This document shows, piece after piece, positions 17,673-27,931 of a DNA stretch of 64,000 nt. Below the pieces are notes generated by a model that saw nothing but the letters and a program-made list of their open reading frames with translations, was not told where the DNA came from and did no database searches. The stretch comes from Solirubrobacter pauli (GTDB taxonomy: Bacteria > Actinomycetota > Thermoleophilia > Solirubrobacterales > Solirubrobacteraceae): positions 2,961,426-3,025,425 of the forward strand of contig NZ_RBIL01000001.1 of the NCBI RefSeq assembly GCF_003633755.1, written 5' to 3'. Every line of letters starts with the position of its first letter. Positions within the stretch are counted from its first letter, which is position 1. A program made the translations under genes and the position numbers.

Positions 17673-17712
17673 CTGACAGGGCACCCTTTCGCGCGCTTTG
17701 AGGCCCTAGTCT
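17673..17712 (+). promoter_or_regulatory. Promoter with shared 18-bp element, upstream of an aldo-keto reductase
   Basis: CTGACAGGGCACCCTTTC (17673-17690) is followed after 16 nt by the -10 TAGTCT (17707-17712). Exactly the same 18 bases, the same 16-nt gap and a TAGCCT occur on the minus strand at 26838-26799 before a regulator gene. The element covers the -35 region and is likely bound by an MmyB-like XRE regulator. Predicted leader to the ATG at 17855 is about 135 nt. Confidence 0.6.
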
Positions 17713-17728
17713 CGTACTCAGCGGCTGA

Positions 17729-18844
<1,116 letters not shown>

Positions 18845-18860
18845 CGCGATGCGGTCCGTC

Positions 18861-19727
18861 TCAGCCGACTGAAGCGTCCACCGCCTCTTGATCGGGTTGC
18901 CAGTCGGCCAGTGCCTGGAGGCGCTGTTCGGACTGGCTGCCCGGTGCGGCGCTGTAGGCGAGCAGCGTGAGTCCGCTGTCGGCGGCCAGCACCATCGCGT
19001 TGAAGGAGAGCTCGAGCTCTCCGACCACCGGGTGATGGAAACGCTTGAGCCCGGCGGCGTGTCGTCGGACTCGGTGCTCGGCCCACAGGTCGTGGAACTC
19101 GCGGCTGTCGCTGCGGAGGTCCTCGACCAGGCGAGTGAGCTCTGGGTCGTCGGGGTGGTTGGCCACTTCGGTGCGCAGCGCGGCGGCGACTTGCTGCGCG
19201 ATCGTGTCCCACTCGACGAAGAACTCGCGGGCGCGGGGCTCGAGGAAGATGAACCGGCACAGGCTCACCGGCCGGCGAGGGGTGCGGTACACCTCCGAGA
19301 ACAGTGCGCGGGCGAGATGGTTGGCGGCCAGGATCTCGCGGCGGTGGTTGCGGACGTACGCCGGGCACGCGGTCATGGCCTCGAGCACGCTGTGGACGCT
19401 GTCGCGGACCTGCTGGTCTGCGGTCTCGGTGCGATGGGCCGTGGGTGTGTCGACGCGGGCCAGGGCGAGCAGGTACTCGCGCTCGGCGTCGTCGAGCTGA
19501 AGTGCGGCAGCCAGGGCTTCAAGGACGCTGTCGGACACCCCGCTCAGGTGGCCGCGCTCCAGCCGCGTGTAGTAGTCGACGCTCACGCCGCTGAGCATCG
19601 CCACCTCCTCACGGCGCAGGCCTGGGACGCGTCGGTGCTCGCTCGGCGTCGACAGCCCCGCGTCGCGTGGCGTGATCCTGGCACGGCACGCGCTCAGGAA
19701 CTCTCGGATCTCGACCTTCGTGTCCAC
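18861..19727 (-). CDS. MmyB-like XRE family transcriptional regulator
   Basis: 288 residues from GTG 19727, chosen because it aligns with the start of the paralog at 26791 (both begin V/MD, then LxxxRxxxTPxxAGL). N-terminal helix-turn-helix: HRRVPGLRREEVAMLSGVS, then DYYTRLERGHLSGVSDSVL. The C-terminal MmyB-like ligand domain contains the typical FLEPRAREFFVEWD, HPDDPEL, FHHPVVGELELSFNAM and a final ADWQPDQ. These regulators usually control adjacent redox genes, probably in response to a lipid-like or small aromatic ligand. Paralog of the gene at 25.9 kb. Confidence 0.85.
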   Translation of the reverse strand: MDTKVEIREFLSACRARITPRDAGLSTPSEHRRVPGLRREEVAMLSGVSVDYYTRLERGHLSGVSDSVLEALAAALQLDDAEREYLLALARVDTPTAHRTETADQQVRDSVHSVLEAMTACPAYVRNHRREILAANHLARALFSEVYRTPRRPVSLCRFIFLEPRAREFFVEWDTIAQQVAAALRTEVANHPDDPELTRLVEDLRSDSREFHDLWAEHRVRRHAAGLKRFHHPVVGELELSFNAMVLAADSGLTLLAYSAAPGSQSEQRLQALADWQPDQEAVDASVG

Positions 19728-19814
19728 AGCCTGCCTACGAGCCTCCAACGGAGCTGGTCCAGAACGCTACTCCGAGATGGAGGCCGAGGACAGTGTGGTG
19801 GACAAGCTGACGCT

Positions 19815-19838
19815 GGGGCGCCCGATGGTGGGCGCCCC
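19815..19838 (-). terminator. Hairpin terminator after the glycosidase gene
   Basis: GGGGCGCCC/GGGCGCCCC, 9-bp perfect stem with loop GATGGT, just beyond the stop of the minus-strand gene at 19850. No long T tract, as is common in high-GC genomes. Confidence 0.6.
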
Positions 19839-19849
19839 CGATCAGACGT

Positions 19850-22800
19850 TCACAGGCGCACGCGACTCGCGCGAGCGACCGTCGCGGCCACCGTCCGGTT
19901 CTTGCCGGCGACCGTGATCTGCAGCCGGTACGAACCCGGACGCACTGCGCGCGTCCGCTTCAGGCGGACGTTCACCTTCCCGGCCTGCAGCACGGCGTGG
20001 CCGGTCGCGACGGTTCGGCCGCGGTGGAGCAGCCGCAGCGTCGCGGTGCGGGTGCTCGCGGGCGCCGTCGACCAACTGCCGTCCGCGAACAGCAGCGTGC
20101 AGAGCACGCGAGTCGCACCTGTCGGGCGGCAAGTCGCACGGCCCGCTGGCCCGGGCGGTCCCTGCACGCCGGCCGGCCCTACGGCCCCGGTCTGGCTCTG
20201 CGGACCTGTCGACCCCGGAGCCCCCGCGGTGCCCTGAGGCGCTACGGCCGTGGCTGTGTTCTGGACGCCGGCGCCGGTCGTGCCGACCCCGGTTCCGTTG
20301 TCGTCGCCGCCGTCCTCGCCGAGGATCGCGAGGTCGCTGCCTTCCGAGCACGTGCCGCCGCGCAGCGACGCCGTCGTGGTGAGACGGACGTCGGACACCG
20401 AGGAAGCGACGTACAGGGTCACACGGCCGTTGGGCGTGACCCAGTTGCCGTCGGTGTTGGTGCTCGGGGGATCGGTGCCGTTGGGGTTGGTCGCGTGCGC
20501 CTGGCCTTCGCTGTTGCCGGCGTCGGTGTTGGCGCCCGGGTCCCAGTAGGCGAGCGACTTGCACGCGAGCGGGACCGTCACGGTGCGGCTCTCGCCCGGT
20601 GCCAGCTGCACCTTGGTCCAGCCCGCGAGCTGCTTGGGCGGGGTCGCGACGCTCGTGGGGAGCGTTCCCGCGTAGACCTGAGCGATCTCGGCGCCGCTGC
20701 GCTCGCCGGTGTTGCGCAGCGTGAAGCTGACGCTGACCTGTCCGTCCTGGTTGGAGGCCGTGGCGTCGGTGTAGCCGAAGCTGGTGTACGAGAGCCCGTA
20801 GCCGAACGGGAACTGCAGCGCGGTGCGGTCGCGCTCGTAGCCGCGGTAGCCGACGAACACGCCCTCGGTGAAGGGCACGTCGAAGACCTCCGAGGTCAGC
20901 AGCGGGTTCTGAATGCCGAGCGCCTGCGGCTGGAAGTCGTACCGCGGGTAGGAGATCGGCAGCTTGCCGGACGGGTTGACGTCACCGAACAGGACGTCCG
21001 CGAGGGCCCGGCCTTGCTCGCCGCCGCCGTAGTAGAGCTGCATGATGCCGTCGACCTGGTTGATCCACGGCATCGTCACGGGGCCGCCGCTCTGCAGCAC
21101 GACGACCGTCCGAGGGTTCGCGCGGGAGACCGCGTCGATCAGCTCGTCCTGCTCGGTCGGCAGGTCGAGCTCACCGCGATCACGCGATTCCGCCTCGTAG
21201 AGCCCCGCCACTACGACGGCGACGTCGGAGCGCGAAGCGAGGCTGACCGCCGCTTGGATGTCGGGCGAGAGCGCGCCTGCGGGAGCCACCCAGCCCAGCC
21301 GGACGGAGCCGGGGTCCAAGGAGTCGCGCGGCGTCGTGGTCGCATACTCGACTCGGAACGTGTATGCGCGCCCGCCTACCAGCTGCTGGGGGGCCGACAC
21401 GTACGCGCGCGGCGCGATCTGGTTGGTGAACGACACGATCTGGCGCCCGTCGAAGATCAGTCGGCCGGTGCCGAAGCCCGAGAGCGACAGCTGGTAGGTG
21501 CCGGACTGCGGCGGGGTGATCGTGCCCGAGTAGCGGACGGACTGCGCGGTGGTGGGTGCCAGGACCGCCTCCGGATGGATCGCGAAGCCCGCGATGGCGC
21601 CGCGATCGAATGCCGGCCGAGGATCGACGCGGGTGATGAACGGCGTGCCGGCGAACGTCGTGTTGGTCCAGTACTCGGCACGGACGCCGGTCTGGCCGGC
21701 GGCGCCCGGCGGCGAGAGCACCGATGACGGGATCGCGTCCGGACCGGGCGCGAGATCCGCCGGGTTGGGCGGGTCCGAGCCTCGCTCGAAGCCGACGCTG
21801 ACGCCGCTCCCCGCTCGCTGACGGATGCCCTGCAGCGGCGAGATGGTGTACGTCGGATTCTGGATGGCCGCTGCGCAGCACTGCTGCGCTGCCCACGTCG
21901 CACCCTCGCCGATGACGGCGATCGATTGCGGCTGGCGCGGGCGCTGCAGCGGGAGGGCGGCGTTGCGGTTCTTGAGCAGCGTGATCGCTTCTTGCTCGAT
22001 CTCGCGCGCCATGCCGCCGTGCTCTTGCGTGGCCACGGGCTGATTCGTGGCCGGCAGTGGGTGATCGAAGATCCCGTTGCGGAAATAGATCCGCAGGATG
22101 TTGCGTACGCGCTGGTTGACGAGCGCTTCGCTCACCGTGCCCGCACGCACCGCCGCGAGCAGCGCGGGCCCGTAGGCGGCGATGGTGCCCGTCTCGAGAT
22201 CCATGCCATCTTCGATCGAGTCGACGGTGTGGTACGACGCGCCGAAGTCGGTGAGGATGAAGCCGTCGAAGCCGAGCTGACGGCGGAGCACCTGCTCCTG
22301 CAGGTACCCGTGCTCGCAGGCGTGCTCGCCGTTGATGCGGTTGTAGGCACACATGACGGAGGCCAGTTGCTCGCGCACCGAGGGCGCCCACGGGCGCGTG
22401 TAGATCTCTTGCAGCGTGCGCTCGTCGACGTCGGAGCTCTGCGTGTTCACGCCGCGCCGACGGTTGGTCTCCTGCGTGTAGGCGTTGTAGTGCTTGAGGT
22501 TGACGGCCATGTCGCCGTCGGCTTGGGCCGCGCGCACGAAGCGTGCTGCCATCACCCCGGACAGGAGCGGGTCCTCGCCGAACGTCTCACCGATGCGCGA
22601 CCAGAACGGGTTGCGCGCGATGTCGACGTTCGGGCCCAGCACCATGTTGTGCCGCGTCGCGCGCGCCTCGTCGGCGACCGCCGCGGCGAGTCGCTCGGCC
22701 AACCGGCTGTTCCAGGTGGCGGCGAGCGCGATGTCCATCGGGAACGCCGTGGTGGGCGACTGCACGAAGCGCACGCCGGGACCGATGTCGACGGTGCGCA

Positions 22801-23056
22801 ACTCCGGGATTCCGAGCCGAGGAATCGCGGCGTTGAAGTAGGCGCCAGTGCCTGGGGGCGGGTCGCCCGTCATCAACGCGACCTTCTCTTCCAGCGTCAT
22901 CTGCGGGAGCAGGGCATCGACCCGCTCCTCGGGAGACAGCGAGGGGTCCAACCACGGTTGTCCCTGCGCGCCGGCGACGCCCACCGGCACGGTCAATAGC
23001 ACCGCGACTGCGACCCCGGACAGGCCGACGCGGGCACGAGCACGCCGGGTGATCAC
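19850..23056 (-). CDS. Secreted family 3 glycoside hydrolase (beta-glucosidase type) with PA14 insert
   Basis: 1068 residues from GTG 23056, which has AAGGAG 6 nt upstream; a start at 23089 lacks one. Signal peptide to about residue 33 (cleavage after VAGA). GH3 N-terminal barrel with NVDIARNPFWSRIGETFGED, NLKHYNAYTQE and the nucleophile Asp in GFILTDFGASY. The alpha/beta domain carries ESRDRGELDLPTEQDELI, which supplies the acid/base Glu, and is split by a PA14-like insert (VRAEYWTNTTFAGTP to TFRVEYAT). A fibronectin-III-like domain follows, then an unusual collagen-like Gly-x-y linker (GAPGSTGPQ, GAVGPAGVQGPPGPAG) and an extra beta domain at the C-terminus. Exported and probably acts on plant or polysaccharide oligosaccharides. 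Confidence 0.9.
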   Translation of the reverse strand: MITRRARARVGLSGVAVAVLLTVPVGVAGAQGQPWLDPSLSPEERVDALLPQMTLEEKVALMTGDPPPGTGAYFNAAIPRLGIPELRTVDIGPGVRFVQSPTTAFPMDIALAATWNSRLAERLAAAVADEARATRHNMVLGPNVDIARNPFWSRIGETFGEDPLLSGVMAARFVRAAQADGDMAVNLKHYNAYTQETNRRRGVNTQSSDVDERTLQEIYTRPWAPSVREQLASVMCAYNRINGEHACEHGYLQEQVLRRQLGFDGFILTDFGASYHTVDSIEDGMDLETGTIAAYGPALLAAVRAGTVSEALVNQRVRNILRIYFRNGIFDHPLPATNQPVATQEHGGMAREIEQEAITLLKNRNAALPLQRPRQPQSIAVIGEGATWAAQQCCAAAIQNPTYTISPLQGIRQRAGSGVSVGFERGSDPPNPADLAPGPDAIPSSVLSPPGAAGQTGVRAEYWTNTTFAGTPFITRVDPRPAFDRGAIAGFAIHPEAVLAPTTAQSVRYSGTITPPQSGTYQLSLSGFGTGRLIFDGRQIVSFTNQIAPRAYVSAPQQLVGGRAYTFRVEYATTTPRDSLDPGSVRLGWVAPAGALSPDIQAAVSLASRSDVAVVVAGLYEAESRDRGELDLPTEQDELIDAVSRANPRTVVVLQSGGPVTMPWINQVDGIMQLYYGGGEQGRALADVLFGDVNPSGKLPISYPRYDFQPQALGIQNPLLTSEVFDVPFTEGVFVGYRGYERDRTALQFPFGYGLSYTSFGYTDATASNQDGQVSVSFTLRNTGERSGAEIAQVYAGTLPTSVATPPKQLAGWTKVQLAPGESRTVTVPLACKSLAYWDPGANTDAGNSEGQAHATNPNGTDPPSTNTDGNWVTPNGRVTLYVASSVSDVRLTTTASLRGGTCSEGSDLAILGEDGGDDNGTGVGTTGAGVQNTATAVAPQGTAGAPGSTGPQSQTGAVGPAGVQGPPGPAGRATCRPTGATRVLCTLLFADGSWSTAPASTRTATLRLLHRGRTVATGHAVLQAGKVNVRLKRTRAVRPGSYRLQITVAGKNRTVAATVARASRVRL

Positions 23057-23226
23057 GGCAGCTCCTTGGACATGCGCTCTCCTCTCCACCGGCGTCTGCC
23101 GGCCTACGCCAGACGCGCACCCCTACGTCCGCGCCTACGACGTCCTCACCCAATCACGTTGTCGGGCGGTTGTAAGGGAGCCTGTTGGTCCCGGTACCGG
23201 CAGTACCTCCCAGGCGCGGAAGCGGC

Positions 23227-23589
23227 TCAGTAGCCGTCTTGGCAGGCGTGCAGGCTGACGAGCTTCCAGCCGTCGGCACGCTGCGCGTAGACCTCGGTGC
23301 AGACGAGCTTGAACACCATGCCGCCGTTGATCGTGAACGTGCCGCGGGCCACGACGATCGCGGCGTCGCCGTAGACTCGCACAGACGTCTCGTGCGTCTC
23401 GATGCGGTCGTAGACGAAGCGCTGCGATCGCAGCTCGCCCATCCACTCTGGCTTGGAGGTGATGTGGCCGTTGAGGTGCACGAAGACCAGCTCGTCGTCG
23501 AAGAGGTCTTCCAGCCGGTCGAGCGGACCGTCGGTGGCCCAGCGCCACTTTGCGTCGGACAGGGCGCGGATCTCGTGCTCAGCCGGCAT
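23227..23589 (-). CDS. NTF2/SnoaL-like protein (DUF4440 type)
   Basis: 120 residues. Pattern of the NTF2-like cone fold: an opening helix (IRALSDAKWRWATDGPLDRL), LFDDELVFVHLNGHITSK, MGELRS, and strands SVRVYGDAAIVVARGTF and WKLVSLHAC. Members are small-molecule-binding enzymes or stress proteins of varied activity. It overlaps the end of the cupin gene by 11 nt and is the last gene of the operon running from the regulator at 26791. Confidence 0.78.
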   Translation of the reverse strand: MPAEHEIRALSDAKWRWATDGPLDRLEDLFDDELVFVHLNGHITSKPEWMGELRSQRFVYDRIETHETSVRVYGDAAIVVARGTFTINGGMVFKLVCTEVYAQRADGWKLVSLHACQDGY

Positions 23590-23980
23590 TCGGGTATTCG
23601 CCGTCGGTGACGTGCCGCCCCCAGTTGACCGTGCTGCCGCTTGCGTCGGTCTGCTGCATGGCGATGTGGACCATGAAGCGGTTCGGCGCGGCGCCGTGCC
23701 AGTGGTTCTCGCCGGGTTCGAAGAACACCCGGTCGCCGGGGCGGAGCTCCTCGAGCGGACCGCCTTCGCGCTGGCAGAGCCCTACGCCCTCGGTGACGAA
23801 GATGGTCTGACCGTGCGGGTGCGTGTGCCAGGCCGTACGCGCCCCCGGAGTGAAGTGCACCGCGGCGGCGGCGAAGACCGAGCTGCCGGCGGGCGCGGCG
23901 ACGGCGTCGATGTAGACGTCCCCGGTGAACCAGTCCGACGGGCCCTTCTGGGTATCCATGCTGCTCCGCGTGATTTGCAT
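23579..23980 (-). CDS. Cupin-domain protein
   Basis: 133 residues. Cupin motif 1 is complete: PGARTAWHTHPHGQTIFVTEG supplies three His and, by position, the fourth acidic or polar ligand; motif 2 is PGDRVFFEPGENHWHGA. The pattern matches the QdoI/YhhW-like 'cupin with AxxHxHxxxQ' proteins near redox operons. It could bind a metal and act on or sense a small aldehyde or quinone. It lies in an operon with two aldo-keto reductases (9 nt from the upstream gene). Confidence 0.82.
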   Translation of the reverse strand: MQITRSSMDTQKGPSDWFTGDVYIDAVAAPAGSSVFAAAAVHFTPGARTAWHTHPHGQTIFVTEGVGLCQREGGPLEELRPGDRVFFEPGENHWHGAAPNRFMVHIAMQQTDASGSTVNWGRHVTDGEYPNAG

Positions 23981-23988
23981 GAGGTCTC

Positions 23989-25005
23989 CTAGCGGCGCCG
24001 CAGGGCCGGGGCGAGGACCTGCTCGCCGTAGCTGGTGTCGGCCGGGTTGATGGTCACGCCCGGCTTGACGATCTCGTCGATGCGGTCGAGCACCTCGGCG
24101 CTCAGCTGCACCTCCGCGGCCGGGAGCTGGCTCTCGAGCTGCTCCATAGTGCGCGGGCCGACGATCGCCGACGTCACGCCCGGGTGGTTGATGACGAACG
24201 CGATCGCGAGCTCGATCATGGTCAGGCCGGCGTCGTCGGCGACCTGCTGGAGCGCTTGGACGGCTTCGAGCTTGGCCTGGTTCTCGGGCAGGGCCATGTC
24301 GAAGCGCTTGGCGAGGCGCTGGCGGGCCGGTGAGGTGGGCGAGCTGTCGGCGCTCCAGCTCCCGGACAGCCAGCCGCCGCCGAGCGGGCTGTAGGTGAGG
24401 ATGCCCATGCCGTGGCGTTGGGCGGTGGGGAGGACGTCGAGCTCGATGCTGCGCGTGAGCAGCGAGTAGGGCGGTTGCTCGGTGCGGTAGCGCTCGAGGT
24501 TGCGGTCGCGGGCGGCGATCTGCGCCTCGACAATCTGGCTGCCGCTGAATGAGGAGGACCCGATGTACCGGACCTTGCCCTGGCGGACGAGGTCGGTGAG
24601 CGCGCCGAGGGTCTCCTCGTAGTCGACGGCCGGGTCGGGGCGATGGACCTGGTAGAGGTCGATGTGATCGGTCTGCAGGCGTCGGAGGGAGTCCTCGACC
24701 GCGGTCATGATCCAGCGTCGCGAGGGCCCGCGCCGGTTGACGTCGTCGCCCATCGGCATGAAGAACTTGGTCGCGAGCACGACGTCGTCGCGGCGGCCCT
24801 TGAGTGCCTTGCCGAGAATCTCCTCGGACTCGCCGGCCGAGTAGACGTCGGCGGTGTCGACGAAGTTGACGCCGGCGTCGAGCGCGGCGTGGATGATGCG
24901 GACCGAGTCGTCGTGGTCGCTGTTGCCCCAGGCGCCGAACATCATCGTGCCGAGGCAGAGGCTGGGGACCTGGACGCCGGTGCGTCCGAGCGGGCGGTAC
25001 TGCAT
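23989..25005 (-). CDS. Aldo-keto reductase
   Basis: 338 residues. Starts MQYRPLGRTGVQVPSLCLG. The tetrad residues are Asp and Tyr in FVDTADVYSAGESE, Lys in VLATKFFMPMGD and His in LYQVHRPDP. Cofactor site: TSAIVGPRTMEQLESQL. This is the YajO/YghZ-like group. It lies 1 nt downstream of a second reductase gene of a different subgroup (25007-25903), so the operon makes two distinct carbonyl reductases. Confidence 0.9.
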   Translation of the reverse strand: MQYRPLGRTGVQVPSLCLGTMMFGAWGNSDHDDSVRIIHAALDAGVNFVDTADVYSAGESEEILGKALKGRRDDVVLATKFFMPMGDDVNRRGPSRRWIMTAVEDSLRRLQTDHIDLYQVHRPDPAVDYEETLGALTDLVRQGKVRYIGSSSFSGSQIVEAQIAARDRNLERYRTEQPPYSLLTRSIELDVLPTAQRHGMGILTYSPLGGGWLSGSWSADSSPTSPARQRLAKRFDMALPENQAKLEAVQALQQVADDAGLTMIELAIAFVINHPGVTSAIVGPRTMEQLESQLPAAEVQLSAEVLDRIDEIVKPGVTINPADTSYGEQVLAPALRRR

Positions 25006-25006
25006 C

Positions 25007-25903
25007 TCAGGCCTCCGGGATGTCGCGGCCGAACGTCTCCAGCGTGATGTCCTCGGGCTCAGGGCCGCCGCGCTTGCCGGTTTCCAGGCCGTCGATGGCG
25101 GCCAGCTGCTCGGGGGTGAGCTCGAAGTCGAAGACGTCGAGGTTCTCGGCGATGCGTGCCGGCTTGGTGGACTTGGGGATGACCGAGCGACCGTGCTGGA
25201 GCCCCCAGCGCAGCATCACCTGAGCGGGTGTCTTGCCGTGCGCGGCGGCGATCTTGGTGATCACCGGGTCCTGGAGCGTGCTCGTGTGGCCGCTGTCGCG
25301 GTAGAAGGTGATGCCGCCGATCGGCGACCACGCCTGGGCGAGGATGCCGTGACGCTCGCCGAAGGCCTGGACCTCGGCCTGCTGGAAGTACGGGTGCTGC
25401 TCGATCTGGTTTACGGCCGGAACGACCGACGTTTGGTCGAGCAGTTGCTCCAGGTGATTGACCATGAAGTTGCTGACGCCGATCGCGCGGACCTTGCCGT
25501 CGGCCAGCAGCGTCTCCAGGGCCCGGTAGGCCTCGAGCGTCTTGTCGAAGGCCGAGGGCAGCGCCTGGTGCAGGATTAGGAGGTCGATCTGCTCCACGCC
25601 GAGCTTGGCGGCGCTCTTCTCGAACCCGTGCAGGGTCTCGTCGTAGCCGTAGTCGGAGATCCAGATCTTGGTCTCCAGGAACACCTCAGAGCGATCGAGG
25701 CCGGACGCGCGGACGGCATCGCCGACCTCGCGCTCGTTGCCGTAGGCCGCGGCGGTGTCGATATGGCGATAGCCGGCGCCCAGTGCCGCCTGCACGGCCG
25801 CTGTGGTCTCCTCCGGCGGGCTTTGGAAGACCCCAAGGCCGAGGGCGGGCATGGTGACGCCGTTGTTGAGCTCCAGTGACGGAGCGGCGGTTGCAGGGGC
25901 CAT
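25007..25903 (-). CDS. Aldo-keto reductase, 2,5-diketo-D-gluconate reductase type
   Basis: 298 residues. AKR5-like signatures: NNGVTMPALGLGVFQ, GYRHIDTAAAYGNEREVG, VFLETKIWISDYG, LLILHQALP, IGVSNFMVNHLEQLL and the NADPH motif SVIPKSTKPARIAENL. Tetrad Asp, Tyr, Lys and His all present. Reduces keto sugars or small aldehydes with NADPH. It directly follows the MmyB-like regulator gene in the same operon (33 nt gap). Confidence 0.9.
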   Translation of the reverse strand: MAPATAAPSLELNNGVTMPALGLGVFQSPPEETTAAVQAALGAGYRHIDTAAAYGNEREVGDAVRASGLDRSEVFLETKIWISDYGYDETLHGFEKSAAKLGVEQIDLLILHQALPSAFDKTLEAYRALETLLADGKVRAIGVSNFMVNHLEQLLDQTSVVPAVNQIEQHPYFQQAEVQAFGERHGILAQAWSPIGGITFYRDSGHTSTLQDPVITKIAAAHGKTPAQVMLRWGLQHGRSVIPKSTKPARIAENLDVFDFELTPEQLAAIDGLETGKRGGPEPEDITLETFGRDIPEA

Positions 25904-25936
25904 CGTCGAGGCTCCTTTCGTCTCGAGTTGATGCGC

Positions 25937-26791
25937 TTAGCTGCGGGAAGTGGCGGGTGTGGCCGTCCAGCTGGCGAGGAGGTTCAGCGCCTCCTCGGAA
26001 CGACTGCCCTGCTCGGCGCTGTAGACGCTGATGCTCAGGCCGGTGTCGGCGGGCAGCTCCATCACGTCGTAGCTGAGCTCGAGCTCGCCGACCACCGGGT
26101 GGCGCAGCTTCTTGGTGCCGGTCTGGTGGAAGCGCACGTTGTGGGCCGCCCACCAGGTGCGGAAGTCATCGCTGCGCATGGACAGCTCACCGACCAAGTC
26201 GGTGAGGCCGGGGTCGTACGGGTTGCGGCCCGCCTGTGAACGCAAGTGCGCAACCAGGTCACGAGCGACCCGCTCCCAATCGACATAGAACTCCGTCGCT
26301 GCCGGGTCCAGGAACGTGAAACGGGCGCTGTTGGTCGGCTGCTCACGGCTCTCGAACAACGGCGCATACAGCGCGCGGCCCAGCGCGTTCGCGGACAGGT
26401 AGTCAACCCGGCTGTTGCGCACGATCGCCGGGTTGGTCATCCCGTCCACGATGCGCTGCACCGCGGGCCGTACAGCCTTTGCAGCCGGCTTGCGACGCCG
26501 CGGCGCGGCCGGGTTGACCGCGCGGGCGAGGTCGAACAGGTGCGCCCGTTCGGCGTCGTCGAGCTGCAACGCTCCGGCCACGGCTTCGAGCACGTTGTCT
26601 GAGACGCCGCTGAGGTGTCCGCGCTCCAGCCGCTTGTAGTAGTCGATGCTTACGCCGGCGAGCGTCGCGACTTCTTCGCGACGCAGACCGGGAACCCGGC
26701 GCTTGCCGGTGACGTGCAGGCCCGCCTGCTCGGGCGTGACGTTCGCACGCCGCGAGGCCAGGAACGTTGCGATGTCGTCTGTCCTGTCCAC
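25937..26791 (-). CDS. MmyB-like XRE family transcriptional regulator
   Basis: 284 residues, GTG start. Helix-turn-helix: RRVPGLRREEVATLAGVSID, then YYKRLERGHLSGVSDNVLEA. MmyB-like ligand domain: FLDPAATEFYVDWERV, NPYDPGLTDLVGEL, RHPVVGELELSYDVMELP. The -10 TAGCCT ends 7 nt before the GTG, so the mRNA is probably leaderless. First gene of the operon with the two reductases, cupin and NTF2-like protein, and divergent from the alcohol dehydrogenase operon. Paralog of the gene at 18.9 kb. Confidence 0.88.
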   Translation of the reverse strand: MDRTDDIATFLASRRANVTPEQAGLHVTGKRRVPGLRREEVATLAGVSIDYYKRLERGHLSGVSDNVLEAVAGALQLDDAERAHLFDLARAVNPAAPRRRKPAAKAVRPAVQRIVDGMTNPAIVRNSRVDYLSANALGRALYAPLFESREQPTNSARFTFLDPAATEFYVDWERVARDLVAHLRSQAGRNPYDPGLTDLVGELSMRSDDFRTWWAAHNVRFHQTGTKKLRHPVVGELELSYDVMELPADTGLSISVYSAEQGSRSEEALNLLASWTATPATSRS

Positions 26792-26798
26792 GTTGTCC

Positions 26799-26838
26799 AG
26801 GCTAGGCGCGTTGAGGCCGAGAAAGGGTGCCCTGTCAG
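26799..26838 (-). promoter_or_regulatory. Promoter of the regulator operon with shared 18-bp element
   Basis: On the minus strand CTGACAGGGCACCCTTTC (26838-26821), 16 nt, TAGCCT (26804-26799), 7 nt, GTG. Sequence and gap are identical to the promoter at 17673-17712. The divergent alcohol dehydrogenase promoter lies on the other side, with ACCCTTTT and a weak TTCAGT 7 nt before its ATG. A single regulator protein could control both directions. Confidence 0.6.
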
Positions 26839-26893
26839 TACCCCGTTCGCAGAACCCTTTTGCCGTCTGTGCACGCGCGCTTCAGTGGCCGTC

Positions 26894-27931
26894 ATGCGTG
26901 CAGCCCTCTTCAACGAGCCCCGCTCGATCACCGTCGGCGACCGGCCGGACCCGGTGATCGTCGAGCCGACCGACGCGATCGTCCGCGTCGTGCTGGCCTG
27001 CGTGTGCGGCTCAGACCTCTGGTACTTCCGCGGCGACTCCGAGTTCGCGCCCGGTCCGATCGGCCACGAGTTCGTCGGTGTCGTCGAAGACGCCGGCGCC
27101 GCCGTGACCCACGTCAAGCGCGGCGACTTCGTCATCGCCCCGTTCGCCTTCAGCGACGGCACCTGCCCCAACTGCCAGCACGGCGTTACCACCGCGTGCA
27201 TGACGGGGGGCTTCTATCCGTCTAACGGCGATGGCGGCCAAGGCGAAGCGGTCCGCGTGCCGCTCGCTGACAGCTCGCTCGTGACCGTCCCTGGCAGCGG
27301 CCACTCCGAGGAGATGCTCCGCTCGCTGCTCACGCTGTCTGACGTCATGGCCACCGGCCACCACGCCGCCGTCTGCGCGAACGTGCAGGCGGGCGGCACG
27401 GTCGCGGTCGTGGGCGACGGCGCGGTCGGCCTCTCCGCCGTGCTCGCCGCCAAGCGCCTCGGCGCCGACCGCATCATTGCCCTGAGCCGCCACGCCAACC
27501 GCCAGGCGCTCGCCACGGAGTTCGGCGCCACCGACATCGTCGCCGGCCGCGGCGAGGAGGCGATCGAGGCCGTGCGCGAGATGACCAACGGCGTCGGCGT
27601 CGACGCCACCATGGAGTGCGTCGGCACCGACCAGTCGATGAAGACCGCGATCGGCATCGCCCGCGCCGGCTCGATGGTCGGCTACGTCGGCGTCCCACAC
27701 GGCGTCGAGCTGCCGATTAGCCAGATGTTCTTCCAGACCGTCGGCGTCCGCGGCGGCGGCGCCCCCGCCCGCGTCTACATCCCGCAGCTGCTGCCCGACG
27801 TGCTCGAAGGCCGCATCAACCCCGGCCTGGTCCTCAACTACGAGACCGACCTCGAGGGCATTGCCGACGCCTACGCCGCCATGGACGAGCGCCGCGCGAT
27901 CAAGTCCCTCGTGCGCGTGGGGACGATCTGA
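26894..27931 (+). CDS. Zinc-dependent alcohol dehydrogenase family protein
   Basis: 345 residues. MDR fold: catalytic zinc ligands in CVCGSDLWYF and GHEFVGVVEDAG, structural-zinc loop reduced to CPNCQHGVTTAC (three cysteines instead of four), Rossmann motif VAVVGDGAVGLSAVLAAKRLG and C-terminal PQLLPDVLEGRINPGLV. Oxidises or reduces alcohols/aldehydes with NAD(P). Transcribed away from the MmyB-like regulator; stop overlaps the ATG of the DUF2255 gene (TGATG). The start at 26894 is preferred because only upstream nonsense precedes it. Confidence 0.88.
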   Translation: MRAALFNEPRSITVGDRPDPVIVEPTDAIVRVVLACVCGSDLWYFRGDSEFAPGPIGHEFVGVVEDAGAAVTHVKRGDFVIAPFAFSDGTCPNCQHGVTTACMTGGFYPSNGDGGQGEAVRVPLADSSLVTVPGSGHSEEMLRSLLTLSDVMATGHHAAVCANVQAGGTVAVVGDGAVGLSAVLAAKRLGADRIIALSRHANRQALATEFGATDIVAGRGEEAIEAVREMTNGVGVDATMECVGTDQSMKTAIGIARAGSMVGYVGVPHGVELPISQMFFQTVGVRGGGAPARVYIPQLLPDVLEGRINPGLVLNYETDLEGIADAYAAMDERRAIKSLVRVGTI

